The notes: generated by a model from the letters alone, not told the origin. Numbered from the stretch's first letter, positions 10,197 through 18,875 are shown. The stretch: 64,000 nt of DNA from Iphinoe sp. HA4291-MV1 (GCA_019359415.1 JAHHHH010000022.1:22489-86488); one strand, 5' to 3'. A program made the numbers and translations.

Positions 10197-10235
10197 ACCT
10201 CACCCTGCCCTGTCGGGCATCCCTCTCCTTCAAGG
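10197..10235. repeat. Copy of the CCTCACCC...GGGCACCCCTCTCC dispersed repeat (partial)
   Basis: It begins GACCTCACCCTGCCCTGTCG and resembles copies at 10554-10612, 35107-35169, 35602-35640 and 35901-35948. These are short palindromic intergenic repeats that can fold as hairpins (CTCTCCTT pairing with AAGGAGAG in fuller copies). Confidence 0.6.
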
Positions 10236-10346
10236 ATACTGCTGGCGAATGAGGGGTGTGACCCCTCAATAGGATAAAGGTAATAAGCAAAATGCAACTT
10301 TTAGAGAGATGATACAAAAAGTTGAGTAAGGGAGTTGCATCTGCGT

Positions 10347-10499
10347 ATGACACTGCATCCAAGAAACCATTGGGTTGTACCAGAAGAAACAGCACGAGTG
10401 GCACGTGCGTCGTTCCCAAAAGGTAATGTGTACATGACAATGTACGACGAATTAGGGACATTATATACCTGCGTCAAAGTACGCAAAAAGCAGTCTTGA
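10347..10499 (+). pseudogene. IS1182-like transposase, N-terminal remnant
   Basis: A 50-codon open frame begins MTLHPRNHWVVPEETARVAR and continues SFPKGNVYM..YDELGTLY. This matches the start of IS1182-family transposases (VPEETARVARAAFPKGN, then MRDELGTIY). Homology then stops: the tail (KVRKKQS) is unrelated and the DDE domain is missing. A MITE begins 15 bp after the stop. It is a scar of a past insertion, not an active element. Confidence 0.6.
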
Positions 10500-10513
10500 T
10501 TGATTTTGGTCTG

Positions 10514-10650
10514 ATATCAAGTTCGGATGATTAGTTATCATTGCAGTCCTCGTGTTACCCCTCCCCAACCCTCCCCTTGCTAAGGGGAGGGTGCCCGATA
10601 GGGCGGGTGGGGTATTTCGGGATTTATAAGTGATTAAGCGAACTTGATAT
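10514..10650. mobile_element. MITE-like element with 12-bp perfect inverted ends
   Basis: ATATCAAGTTCG at 10514-10525 is repeated inverted at 10639-10650 (CGAACTTGATAT). The 137-bp interior carries the CCTCACCC-type palindromic repeat. It has no coding capacity. It lies beside the transposase remnant, so the whole 10.1-11.0 kb stretch is a landing zone. Confidence 0.6.
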
Positions 10651-10807
10651 AATGAGTCCTTGCAAATAATCGAACTCATCCTGTTCCAAGAAATATTCAA
10701 CTTTTGCCATAAAATTATTGGTTAACCCATACTGGCGGATTCCTAACCGCTCAAGGCGCATTTGTAACACAACCTCAATGTAGTTAATGATGCTCACATG
10801 ATTGCAA

Positions 10808-10930
10808 ATGGGGCAACACGCGATCAATGAAGAATCTGTTTTTACGGATAAGCAGCGCATCGCCTCTCACATTTTTCCAGAGTTGACTTTTTCCGTAGAG
10901 CAAGTTTTAGCAGCAGGTAAGGTTGGTTAA
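10808..10930 (+). pseudogene. Possible C-terminal scrap of a Uma2-type nuclease
   Basis: A 40-residue open frame ends with SHIFPELTFSVEQVLAAGK, which resembles the last strand and helix of Uma2-family proteins. Nothing upstream in frame restores the catalytic core. An opposite-strand frame (10624-10860) also looks protein-like (RLGIRQYGLTNNFMAKVEYF) but ends inside the MITE. Both are unproven. Confidence 0.25.
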
Positions 10931-11001
10931 TGAGTTGTTAGACGCATGACAACCCTTAACAATGAGAGAAAGAACTAACAACTAACCGCTAACATCTACT
11001 T

Positions 11002-12519
11002 ATGAGCTTCCGTGACGAGTTTAAACTGCTGCTACGCGCCCGCTACCCCTTAATTTACATTCCAACATATGAAGAGGAGCGCCTTGAGGGGGCTATCAGG
11101 GAAGAAGCAACGAATCAAGGTAATCGTCCAGTGTATACTTGGGATTTTGTGGATGGTTATCAAGGTAATCCCAATGATGCAGGTTTTGGTGTGCGTAACC
11201 CTCTACAAGCTTTGGAATTTGTCGAAAAACTCCCAGCTTCTGTGCCTGCAGTGTTTATTTTACGAGATTATCATCGGTTTTTAGAAGATGTGGCGATCGC
11301 CCGCAAACTCCGCAACCTCGCCCAACTCCTGAAGTCCCAACCAAAAAATATCGTGTTACTGTCGCCAAGAATTGCCATTCCTGACGACTTAACGGAGGTT
11401 CTGACAGTCCTCGAATTCCCCTTACCCGCAGCAGCTGAAATTAGAGTAGAAGTAGAACGCCTGTTAGCTGCGACTGGTCACTCTCTTCCTGGTAGAGTTT
11501 TAGATGACTTGGTGCGCTCCTGTCAAGGGCTATCGATGGAACGCATTCGTCGAGTTTTGGCAAGAGCAATAGCTACCCATGGAGAACTACAACCAGAAGA
11601 CGTCGATTTGGTTTTGGAAGAAAAGCGTCAAACGATTCGCCAAACTCAAATCCTCGACTTTTACCCCGCCACAGAGCAAATTTCTGATATTGGTGGATTG
11701 GATAACCTCAAAGACTGGCTTTTGCGTCGGGGTGGCGCTTTTACCGAAAAGGCGCGACAATACGGTTTACCGCACCCCCGTGGTTTGCTGTTGGTAGGAA
11801 TTCAGGGAACTGGAAAATCGTTAACCGCCAAAGCGATCGCTCATCACTGGCACTTACCTTTGTTGCGTTTGGATGTGGGAAGATTATTTGGGGGTTTAGT
11901 CGGTGAGTCGGAATCCCGCACGCGACAAATGATACAAGTCGCCGAAGCCCTTGCTCCTTGTGTTTTGTGGATAGATGAGATAGACAAAGCCTTTTCGGGA
12001 CTTGGTAGCAAAGGTGATGCAGGAACAACGAGCCGTGTTTTTGGTACATTTATTACCTGGTTAGCCGAAAAAACCTCACCCGTGTTTGTTGTTGCTACCG
12101 CCAACGATATCCAAGCACTACCACCAGAAATGCTGCGAAAAGGGCGGCTTGATGAAATTTTCTTTGTTGGTTTACCCACCCAAGAAGAGAGAAAAGCAAT
12201 TTTTACTGTACATTTATCTCGACTGCGCGCCCATAACTTGAAAAATTATGATATCGACAGGTTAGCTTACGAAACACCTGATTTTTCTGGCGCAGAAATT
12301 GAGCAAACTCTGATTGAAGCAATGCACATCGGATTTAGCCAAAATAGGGACTTCACCACAGATGACATTTTAGAATCTGCCAGTCAGATCATACCTTTAG
12401 CACGAACTGCCACTGAACAAATTCAGAAATTGCAAGAATGGGCTGCTGCTGGTAGAGCACGTCTGGCTTCCAAACACAGTCCTTTAAGCGATCGCATTCA
12501 ACGCCAGCTCCAAGAATGA
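11002..12519 (+). CDS. Ycf46-like AAA+ ATPase
   Basis: A 505-residue cytosolic protein. An N-terminal domain (about 1-215, opening FKLLLRARYPLIYIPTYEEE) is followed by one AAA+ module. The Walker A is GIQGTGKSLT (about 267-276), the Walker B is CVLWIDEIDKAF, the sensor 1 is VVATAN, and the arginine-finger/box VII region is MLRKGRLDE. A C-terminal helical lid follows. The start and architecture match plastid Ycf46 and cyanobacterial homologues such as Slr0374, linked in the literature to photosynthetic acclimation; its precise substrate is unknown to me. The gene is isolated. Confidence 0.85.
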   Translation: MSFRDEFKLLLRARYPLIYIPTYEEERLEGAIREEATNQGNRPVYTWDFVDGYQGNPNDAGFGVRNPLQALEFVEKLPASVPAVFILRDYHRFLEDVAIARKLRNLAQLLKSQPKNIVLLSPRIAIPDDLTEVLTVLEFPLPAAAEIRVEVERLLAATGHSLPGRVLDDLVRSCQGLSMERIRRVLARAIATHGELQPEDVDLVLEEKRQTIRQTQILDFYPATEQISDIGGLDNLKDWLLRRGGAFTEKARQYGLPHPRGLLLVGIQGTGKSLTAKAIAHHWHLPLLRLDVGRLFGGLVGESESRTRQMIQVAEALAPCVLWIDEIDKAFSGLGSKGDAGTTSRVFGTFITWLAEKTSPVFVVATANDIQALPPEMLRKGRLDEIFFVGLPTQEERKAIFTVHLSRLRAHNLKNYDIDRLAYETPDFSGAEIEQTLIEAMHIGFSQNRDFTTDDILESASQIIPLARTATEQIQKLQEWAAAGRARLASKHSPLSDRIQRQLQE

Positions 12520-12604
12520 GCTATAAATTTATGAATTATGAATAATCAAAAATTTCATAATTCATAATTTATAATTCATAAATTTGTAGGGCGAGGTTGT
12601 CACT

Positions 12605-13144
12605 ATGGTAATTGTTAACGTACTAAAATATACACTTGGGATTTTATTGGCGATCGCTATTTTAGCTGGCAGCGGATTCGCTACTGCTCTGTATTTAATG
12701 AATCGAACTTCTGCACCCCCCGCCAAACCCATTTTCGCCAATGATAGCTCTTCTGTGAAAGGGCAAAATCCAAAAGCGACTGTGGCTAAAGGAACCAAAG
12801 AAACCTCTGCGACTCAAGCTAAGAGTGAAACCTCACCCAAACCAACTCCCACGCCTACGCCATCTCCAAAGTCATTACCACCAGGAGCTTATCAAGCGCG
12901 TATCACTTGGAATCAAGGCTTGGTTTTGCGAGCCGAACCAAAGCAAGATGCTGAACGTGTTGGTGGGATTGGGTTTAATTCAAAAGTGATTGTTTTGGAA
13001 CAAAGCGATGATAATCTCTGGCAAAAGATTCGCTTGAAAGGTAGTGAAAAAGAAGGTTGGGTAAAAGCAGGTAACACCCGAAAAGTTAACGAGGAGGATT
13101 CACAGCGGACAGAACAGACTGAGCAAACAGACCAAGAACAGTAA
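12605..13144 (+). CDS. Membrane-anchored bacterial SH3-domain protein
   Basis: 179 residues. One N-terminal hydrophobic segment (about 8-30, LGILLAIAILAGSGFATALYL) acts as a signal anchor. A Lys/Ser/Thr/Pro-rich linker (TPTPTPSPK) leads to an SH3b domain at about 98-160 (LVLRAEPKQDAERVGGIGF, VIVLEQ, WQKIRLKG...EGWVKA). Such domains bind peptidoglycan or other envelope ligands in the periplasm. The last 18 residues (SQRTEQTEQTDQEQ) are encoded by a segment found again at about 14537, so the C-terminus is repeat-derived. Confidence 0.72.
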   Translation: MVIVNVLKYTLGILLAIAILAGSGFATALYLMNRTSAPPAKPIFANDSSSVKGQNPKATVAKGTKETSATQAKSETSPKPTPTPTPSPKSLPPGAYQARITWNQGLVLRAEPKQDAERVGGIGFNSKVIVLEQSDDNLWQKIRLKGSEKEGWVKAGNTRKVNEEDSQRTEQTEQTDQEQ

Positions 13145-13220
13145 AATTTTACATAATTATACAAAATTTAACACCAAAATTCACACCAATTGTTGGAGAT
13201 GAAATGTATCCGGAAAGTAT
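13096..13220. repeat. Diverged direct repeat, copy A
   Basis: This segment (GGATTCACAGCGGACAGAAC ... AATGTATCCGGAAAGT) recurs at 14537-14626. It starts inside the 3' end of the SH3 gene. A short 36-codon open frame from ATG 13199 (MKCIRKVSAWREF...) begins in the repeat and ends at 13309. I cannot assign it. Confidence 0.65.
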
Positions 13221-13322
13221 CTGCTTGGCGCGAGTTCACGGGTGAAGATTGTGCTGGACAAGTGCGCGAGGCAGTTTGGGCAGCGCGGGATAGGCTAGAA
13301 GCAGAGTGATACGAGAAATATT

Positions 13323-13607
13323 ATGCAAGCTTACAAACTCAAGAGGAAAGTCGATACAGCAGGTAACTTAGTGATTACCGAACCCGTTCAAATCCCAGCC
13401 GGAGATGTGGAAGTGATTGTGTTGCAGGCTGTTGAAACGGCTGCTAATTCCACAGTTCTAGAAACCGAGTCACAACCAGAAACACCCAAGAGAAAGTCAA
13501 GAGTGAAAGCATTTGAGGGTTTATTTGAAAATGCTCCTCCCGTTCCACCTGACTTTGATCCAGATCAGGCTAAGTGGGAGTATTTAAAGGAAAAACATAA
13601 CTTGTGA
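13323..13607 (+). CDS. Small antitoxin-like protein
   Basis: A 94-residue acidic protein. The N-terminal strand pattern (YKLKRKVDTAGNLVITEPVQIPAGDVEVIVL) resembles AbrB-like or prevent-host-death-type cyanobacterial antitoxins. The C-terminus (FEGLFENAPPVPPDFDPDQAKWEYLKEKH) is the kind of tail that wraps a PIN-domain toxin. No toxin gene follows: 29 bp after the stop the 21-bp tandem array begins. It may be an orphan antitoxin whose toxin has been lost. Confidence 0.5.
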   Translation: MQAYKLKRKVDTAGNLVITEPVQIPAGDVEVIVLQAVETAANSTVLETESQPETPKRKSRVKAFEGLFENAPPVPPDFDPDQAKWEYLKEKHNL

Positions 13608-13635
13608 AAGTCCTGCTAAACACTGACATCACAAC

Positions 13636-13887
13636 AAGCTGTCGTTAGGAATGCACAAGCTGTCGTTAGATCACAACAAGCTGTCGTTAGGAATGCACAA
13701 GCTGTCGTTAGATCACAACAAGCTGTCGTTAGGAATGCACAAGTTGTCGTTAGATCACAACAAGCTGTCGTTAGGAATGCACAAGTTGTCGTTAGATCAC
13801 AACAAGCTGTCGTCACATCACAATAAGTTGTCGTTAGATCACAACAAGCTGTCGTCACATCACAATAAGTTGTCGTTAGATCCGAAT
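13636..13887. repeat. 21-bp tandem array (12 units)
   Basis: Twelve head-to-tail 21-bp units beginning AAGCTGTCGTTAG. Types alternate: GGAATGCAC and GATCACAAC versions make a 42-bp higher-order period, and the last four units are diverged (TCACATCACAAT). Because 21 is a multiple of three, frames stay open on both strands (for example MHKLSLDHNKLSLG), but there is no convincing ribosome site. It is not a CRISPR, as no unique spacers are present. Confidence 0.95.
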
Positions 13888-14104
13888 AATATGTTTATTT
13901 AACTGCATTCGATATCAGTAATATATAGCAATCCTAAATCATTTGTAAAATTCTCTCTTCTCTCTTTTCTTGGCGCTCTTCTCCTGGCGGAGACGCTGCT
14001 TTGTAAGTCCTGCGGACAGGCTTGCGCCAACGCCTCTGGCGTCGCCCTTTGGGCGAAGGCGTCTTGGCGGTTGATAATTTTTACAACTCAAATAGGACTG
14101 CTAT
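13888..14104. other. Intergenic stretch after the 21-bp array
   Basis: Contains a GC-rich palindromic cyanobacterial repeat around 13975-14065 (AGACGCTGCTTTG..., GGCGTCGCCCTTTGGGCGAAG). No gene is visible. Confidence 0.5.
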
Positions 14105-14533
14105 ATGGAAACCCAACTCACCGCCAGCGAAATCAACGAAAAGCGGCAATTGTTGCACGATTACAGCCCTGCAATTGAGGCGTTGGTTATCTTAGAAAAA
14201 AACAATGGTAGCCTTGATACCAGTTTTGATGAACTGTGGGAACAGAAAAACAGGATTCAAACTTATGGCAAAAAATCTCTCTGGCGAGTCACGCTTGGTG
14301 AACTCCGCAAAGAACTCTGCGGAGATGATGGGTTTCGCATTAAGGTAAAAGAATACACTAATAATCCTGGCAGTGCGCCTTTGTTGACGGGGTTAATTGT
14401 CTCGCTTATCGGTATAGCAGGGGCACACGGATTGCCAATTGATCCAGCGATCGCTACTATTGTTGTTTTATACATTGTCAAAATCGGACTCAATATTTTT
14501 TGCGAATACACTGAGGCTGATAGGAAATCGTGA
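14105..14533 (+). CDS. Hypothetical membrane protein
   Basis: 142 residues that I do not recognise. The N-terminal 90 residues are soluble and helical (EINEKRQLLHDYSPAIEALVILE, FDELWEQKNRI, WRVTLGELRKELC). The C-terminal third has two hydrophobic helices (APLLTGLIVSLIGIAGAHGL and IATIVVLYIVKIGLNIF) and a short polar end. The gene ends exactly where copy B of a direct repeat starts. Codon use is like its neighbours. Confidence 0.5.
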   Translation: METQLTASEINEKRQLLHDYSPAIEALVILEKNNGSLDTSFDELWEQKNRIQTYGKKSLWRVTLGELRKELCGDDGFRIKVKEYTNNPGSAPLLTGLIVSLIGIAGAHGLPIDPAIATIVVLYIVKIGLNIFCEYTEADRKS

Positions 14534-14536
14534 GGG

Positions 14537-14626
14537 GGATTCACAGCAGACAGAACAGACTGAGCAAATAGAGCAGAAAAAGTAAAAATTGACACAAAGC
14601 TTCACCATCAAATGTATCCGGAAAGT
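14537..14626. repeat. Diverged direct repeat, copy B
   Basis: Partner of 13096-13220. Both contain GGATTCACAG, a GACAGAACAGACTGAGCAAA core and AATGTATCCGGAAAGT. The two copies bracket the antitoxin-like gene, the 21-bp array and the hypothetical membrane protein. Confidence 0.65.
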
Positions 14627-14662
14627 CTGTGCTCTTGCGCTCTGGCTGTACTAATGGTTAGT

Positions 14663-15220
14663 TCACTGCATTTGATTCAGCAACGGACGAGCTAGGAAAA
14701 AGCTAGAAATTGATTTAGCATCTACAAGCTCGCCTTCCAGAATAGATTTCTCCAGTTCTTCTGGTGTGAAAAACACTGTTTCCAAATCCTCGTCTTCGTC
14801 TTGTGCTAGTGCTCCCTCCAACTTTTCCAAATCTTGTGCTAAGTAAGCATAAATGATTTCATCAGAATAGCCTGGAGCGAGGAAAAACTCTCCTAGCTTT
14901 TGCCACTTTTGAGCGCGGTAACCAGTTTCTTCCTCTATTTCACGCTGAATTGTCTCTAGGGGATCTTCGTTTGGTTCCACTGTACCTGCAGGAAACTCTA
15001 ACACTCTTCCTTGAACCGCAAAACGATACTGGCGCACGAGTATCAGTTTACCTTCTGAAGTTATGGGTACAGCCAGAGCGCCACCTGGATGACGAATGCA
15101 TTCCCACTCTCCCTCTGATGTGTTAGGTAAACGTAAGCGATTGACCTCAAAATCAAATCTGCGCCCTTTATAGTACAAGCGCTGTTTCAACAGCTGGGGT
15201 AATTCTCTACCTAATGGCAT
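14663..15220 (-). CDS. NUDIX hydrolase, ADP-ribose pyrophosphatase-like
   Basis: 185 residues. The Nudix box is complete: G-x5-E-x7-REIEEETGY, in GTVEPNEDPLETIQREIEEE followed by TGY (about 97-119), with the metal-binding glutamates present. The preceding RQYRFAVQGRVLEFPAG is the ADP-ribose/NDP-sugar pyrophosphatase signature. It hydrolyses nucleoside-diphosphate derivatives in the cytosol. The neighbour folK is on the same strand about 290 bp away, separated by repeat arrays, so they are probably not an operon. Confidence 0.85.
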   Translation of the reverse strand: MPLGRELPQLLKQRLYYKGRRFDFEVNRLRLPNTSEGEWECIRHPGGALAVPITSEGKLILVRQYRFAVQGRVLEFPAGTVEPNEDPLETIQREIEEETGYRAQKWQKLGEFFLAPGYSDEIIYAYLAQDLEKLEGALAQDEDEDLETVFFTPEELEKSILEGELVDAKSISSFFLARPLLNQMQ

Positions 15221-15240
15221 AGTTCAGTTATCAGTTATCA

Positions 15241-15271
15241 ATGGGCAATGGGCAATGGGCAATGGGCAATG
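15241..15271. repeat. Heptamer array (ATGGGCA)n
   Basis: About four perfect 7-bp units, a typical cyanobacterial short tandemly repeated repeat. Confidence 0.85.
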
Positions 15272-15405
15272 CTAGATAAGCTAAAACATATTTAACTTGC
15301 ATATTGTTAATTTTGGAGAAAAAGCGTCAATCCTTCTCCCCTGCTCCTCTGCTCCTCCGCCCCTCTGCTGTCTAAATGTGCAAATTAGATGCGTAACAGC
15401 TTAAC

Positions 15406-15453
15406 TGTTCCCTGTTCCCTGTTCCCTGTTCCCTGTTCCCTGTTCCCTGTTCA
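15406..15453. repeat. Heptamer array (GTTCCCT)n
   Basis: Six to seven perfect 7-bp units upstream of a pyrimidine-rich stretch. Confidence 0.85.
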
Positions 15454-15513
15454 CTGATTTAACACTTTAGGAGGATGTTGAAATTAGTGTTATCTGTATT
15501 AGGGTTGGTAAAA

Positions 15514-16014
15514 TCAGTAGCCTACTAATAAGTGTACTTCAGTACAGTCTACATCTTTAACCAGCTCTTTAATAGTACAACCAGAAATTGGTTCTACCCA
15601 ATCTGGAGCAATTTCTACGAGTGGTACTAACACAAACGCTCGCTCCCGCATTCTTGGATGGGGAATCTGTAGGTTTGGTGTGTTCAAAATTAAGTCATCA
15701 TATAGCAATAAATCCAAATCTAGGGTGCGTGGTCCCCAACGTTGTTGTCGCACACGTCCAAATTTATTTTCTATTTGTAATAAAGTTTTTAATAACAACT
15801 GTGGTATCATTTCTACTCGCAGTATTACGGCTCCGTTGATGTAATCTGGTTGTGGCGGACCTACAGCTTTCGTTTTGTACCAACTGGATTTGGCTTCTAA
15901 GATAATTCCAGGTGTTTGAGCTAAAGTTTCTATCGCTGCTTCCAAAATGGCACGAGAATCACCAAGATTACTGCCAAGGGCAATTGCACTACTCATCTTC
16001 ATGAAGCAAGGCAT
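15514..16014 (-). CDS. folK: 6-hydroxymethyl-7,8-dihydropterin pyrophosphokinase
   Basis: Up to 166 residues. GSNLGDS near the N-terminus is the first HPPK motif, and the signature RWGPRTLDLDLLLYDD (about 112-127) contains the two magnesium-binding aspartates. IPHPRMRERAFVLVPL is the terminal substrate loop. It transfers pyrophosphate from ATP to the pterin in folate synthesis. Three in-frame ATGs lie within seven codons (16014, 16002, 15996) and none has a clear ribosome site. The first is given here; the third (MSSAIALGSN) fits homologue lengths best. Confidence 0.9.
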   Translation of the reverse strand: MPCFMKMSSAIALGSNLGDSRAILEAAIETLAQTPGIILEAKSSWYKTKAVGPPQPDYINGAVILRVEMIPQLLLKTLLQIENKFGRVRQQRWGPRTLDLDLLLYDDLILNTPNLQIPHPRMRERAFVLVPLVEIAPDWVEPISGCTIKELVKDVDCTEVHLLVGY

Positions 16015-16233
16015 TCTGTTTTTTTTGTTTCAGATTTTTTTACAAAACTATTGCTTGAAACAAGAATCAAAGATAAACTTTGTATAAATAATAACGCCAA
16101 ATTTCAACAAGGATTCTGCCAAAAAGAGCATATCCAATCATTCGTGGAGTGATATACTATCACGGATGTGGTGCAATAATCTAAAAACTTTTCATGGTGG
16201 TTAGATTGCAACTGCTTGAAGCGAGGAATTAAC

Positions 16234-18684
16234 GTGGTTAAGTTTACCTCCTGGTTCAAGGAACGACCAGCAAAGTCGAGTGACGCTGATAAGGAGCAAC
16301 CAGGATCGCCGCCTGGGAATCAAAACGAGAACGAGGAATCGATAAATGAGAAGACAACATCATCAACAAAGCTGATAAGGCTAAACCAATTGCTGAACCA
16401 GATACTTTCCAAACTTCCGCTCAGTAATAAACCGCTTTATCGTCGCTACTGGTTTTGGGCAGGTTTGGGTATAAGTAGTGGAATGATTGCGATCGCTTAT
16501 GGTATTCGGGCAATAGACCAAAGTTTACCAGATAAAGCTGAACTCAACGCAATTGTTCGAGAGCGTACACTGACTATTAAAGCTGCTGACGGTAGGATAA
16601 TACAACAGCAAGGTGAAGCAACTAGAGAACAGTTAAAGATAGAGGAAATACCAGATAAACTCATAAAGGCTTTTATTGCTTCAGAAGATAGAAGATTCAA
16701 CGAACACAATGGAGTTGATCCTCAAGGAATTGTGAGAGCAGTTTTAAATAATGTGCGATCGCAAAACGTGGTGGAAGGTGGTAGTACCATCACGCAACAG
16801 CTGACAAGAATTCTCTTCCTCAAACAAGAGAAAACTTTCTGGCGCAAGCTTAAAGAAGCTCGTTTAGCACAAAAAATGGAAGAGCAATTATCCAAGGACG
16901 AGATTCTGGAACGTTACCTGAATTTGGTGTATCTGGGTTCTGGAGCTTACGGTATCGCAGATGCAGCATGGGTTTACTTTAGTAAATCTGTGAATGAACT
17001 CACATTGGGTGAAATGGCGATCATTGCAGCATTACCTCCTGCCCCAAATCGCTTTTCACCACAAGTAAATGCAGAAGCGGCAAAACAGCGACGAAATTTG
17101 GTACTGCAACGGATGCTGGAAGATAAATACATTACAGCAGCCGAAAAACAAACAGCAACTGCAGAACCAATTAACCTCAAACCCAGTTCACCCAAGCGAT
17201 GGCAAGTAGAGGCTCCTTACTTTATTGGCTACATTCAGAAAGAATTGCCCAAGTATGTTTCCCCTGAAGCACTCAAAGCAGGTGGTTTTACCGTGGAAAC
17301 AAGCCTAAACTTGAATTGGCAGAAGGCGGCAGAAGCGACTGTGGCAAAAACGCTACGAAATGAAGGTCGTTGGGAGAACTTTAAGCAGGCGGCTTTGGTT
17401 GCTATTGATCCCCGTAATGGCGAAATTAAGGCAATGGTTGGGGGAAAAGATTTTGGCAAGAACCAGTTTAATCGCGTGACTCAAGCACAACGTCAGCCAG
17501 GATCAACGTTCAAGGGGTTTGTTTATGCTGCTGCTATAGCAAGCGGGAAAAACCCCTACGATAACTACCTTGATGCGCCCCTAGTGATAGATGGTTATGA
17601 ACCAAAAAACTTCGATGAAGGCTACCGAGGCTGGTTAACCATGAGAGACGCCCTCACCAAATCAGTCAACATTGTTGCTGTGAGAGTGCTCATGAAAGTA
17701 GGTTTTGACCCAACTATCCAACTTGCTCACAAGATGGGGATTCAATCTGAACTGAGACCAATGTATTCCTTGGCACTTGGTTCCTCAGAAGTGAATCTGC
17801 TGGAGTTAAGCAGTGCTTATGGTTCCTTTGCGACGAGAGGGTTGCACGTAGAACCTCATGGTATTACCCGCATCCTTGACCGTCGCGGTAAGGTCATTTG
17901 GTCTGCTAACTTCAAGCAACAGCGTGCGATCGACGCTGAAAGTGCGGCTATTATGACCTGGATGCTCCGCAACGTGGTGCAAAATGGAACTGGTCGTGCT
18001 GCTCAATTAAGTAGACCTGTTGCTGGCAAAACTGGCACAACTGATGATGCGCGCGATTTGTGGTTCATTGGCTATATTCCTCAGATGGTAGCAGGGGTTT
18101 GGTTAGGAAATGATGACAATAAACCTACTTGGGGTAGCAGTGGGAGCGCTGCTTACACTTGGCATGAATTTATGGAAAAAGTGGTCAAGGAAATACCCGT
18201 GGAAAAGTTTCCTGAAAAACCCAAGTTAGAAGGTCGAAAAGGCACGATTAAAGCAAAACCTATCAAGCCCAGGCGAATTGTCAATCACTCTATCAGCTCT
18301 TACCAGCAATCTGATGAAGAAGATAATAGCAGGTCATATAGACGACGAAATCAACAAGTAAGTTCTGATGATAGTGATGAAGAGCGTTCATCTAGAAGAC
18401 GCAGATATAGAAGAGCCAATTATCAGGAGGAGCAACAACAGGAAAGACCAAGAAGGCGCTATAGTCGTCGTTATCGTAGCGAAGAATCAAGTTCTAGTAG
18501 TGAGTCATCCTCACAATCGTATCGTCGCTCACGGCGCAATAGAACAGTAGACTCTGATTCTTCAACTCCAACAAGGCGTAGACAAGAGTATACATCCCCT
18601 GCAAACACTTCTTCACCTCCAACACGTTCTTGGCGGGAAAGACTTAGACCTACGCCATCTTCACACACAGGTTCTGAACGCTAA
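16234..18684 (+). CDS. Class A penicillin-binding protein (PBP1A family)
   Basis: 816 residues from GTG 16234, which follows AGCGAGGA by seven bases; a TTG at 16216 is the alternative. There is a short cytoplasmic leader and one membrane anchor (about 70-90). The glycosyltransferase-51 domain has EDRRF and GGSTITQQLTR. The transpeptidase domain has STFK at about residue 424, SVN in TKSVNI, and KTGTT. It builds and cross-links peptidoglycan in the periplasm. The last 150 residues are unusual: low-complexity Arg/Ser/Glu-rich sequence (RRRNQQVSS, SSSSESSSQS), probably disordered and possibly wall- or partner-binding. Confidence 0.92.
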   Translation: MVKFTSWFKERPAKSSDADKEQPGSPPGNQNENEESINEKTTSSTKLIRLNQLLNQILSKLPLSNKPLYRRYWFWAGLGISSGMIAIAYGIRAIDQSLPDKAELNAIVRERTLTIKAADGRIIQQQGEATREQLKIEEIPDKLIKAFIASEDRRFNEHNGVDPQGIVRAVLNNVRSQNVVEGGSTITQQLTRILFLKQEKTFWRKLKEARLAQKMEEQLSKDEILERYLNLVYLGSGAYGIADAAWVYFSKSVNELTLGEMAIIAALPPAPNRFSPQVNAEAAKQRRNLVLQRMLEDKYITAAEKQTATAEPINLKPSSPKRWQVEAPYFIGYIQKELPKYVSPEALKAGGFTVETSLNLNWQKAAEATVAKTLRNEGRWENFKQAALVAIDPRNGEIKAMVGGKDFGKNQFNRVTQAQRQPGSTFKGFVYAAAIASGKNPYDNYLDAPLVIDGYEPKNFDEGYRGWLTMRDALTKSVNIVAVRVLMKVGFDPTIQLAHKMGIQSELRPMYSLALGSSEVNLLELSSAYGSFATRGLHVEPHGITRILDRRGKVIWSANFKQQRAIDAESAAIMTWMLRNVVQNGTGRAAQLSRPVAGKTGTTDDARDLWFIGYIPQMVAGVWLGNDDNKPTWGSSGSAAYTWHEFMEKVVKEIPVEKFPEKPKLEGRKGTIKAKPIKPRRIVNHSISSYQQSDEEDNSRSYRRRNQQVSSDDSDEERSSRRRRYRRANYQEEQQQERPRRRYSRRYRSEESSSSSESSSQSYRRSRRNRTVDSDSSTPTRRRQEYTSPANTSSPPTRSWRERLRPTPSSHTGSER

Positions 18685-18710
18685 AGCTGAGATGATCCTC
18701 GCTTACGCTC

Positions 18711-18765
18711 AAATTCAAAATTCACGGATTCAAAAAAATTAATGAATTTTGAATTTTTCTTTTTT
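18711..18765 (+). terminator. Rho-independent-type terminator after the PBP gene
   Basis: AAATTCAAAATTC (18711-18723) pairs perfectly with GAATTTTGAATTT (18744-18756), followed by TTCTTTTTT. The stem is AT-rich, so strength is uncertain. Confidence 0.5.
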
Positions 18766-18875
18766 GAATTCTTTTACCTTAAAGTTGAGCGAAGCGTGTA
18801 TCATAAACGCTAAATCTTTATTTGTAGTAATTAATGACTAATGACCAATGACTATTACAGTTATCTCAAATTCTC

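Noticed and set aside
10112-10486. Several minus-strand frames across the IS1182 scar
   Set aside because: Antisense shadows of the transposase remnant and palindromic repeats.
13636-13887. CRISPR array
   Set aside because: Units are contiguous, with no unique spacers and no cas genes in the window. The same holds for 48482-48754.
13616-13902. Open frames on both strands through the first 21-bp array (Thr/Cys-rich on minus, HKLSLDH on plus)
   Set aside because: They exist because the unit is a multiple of three without stops. No ribosome site with proper spacing and no non-repeat protein sequence.
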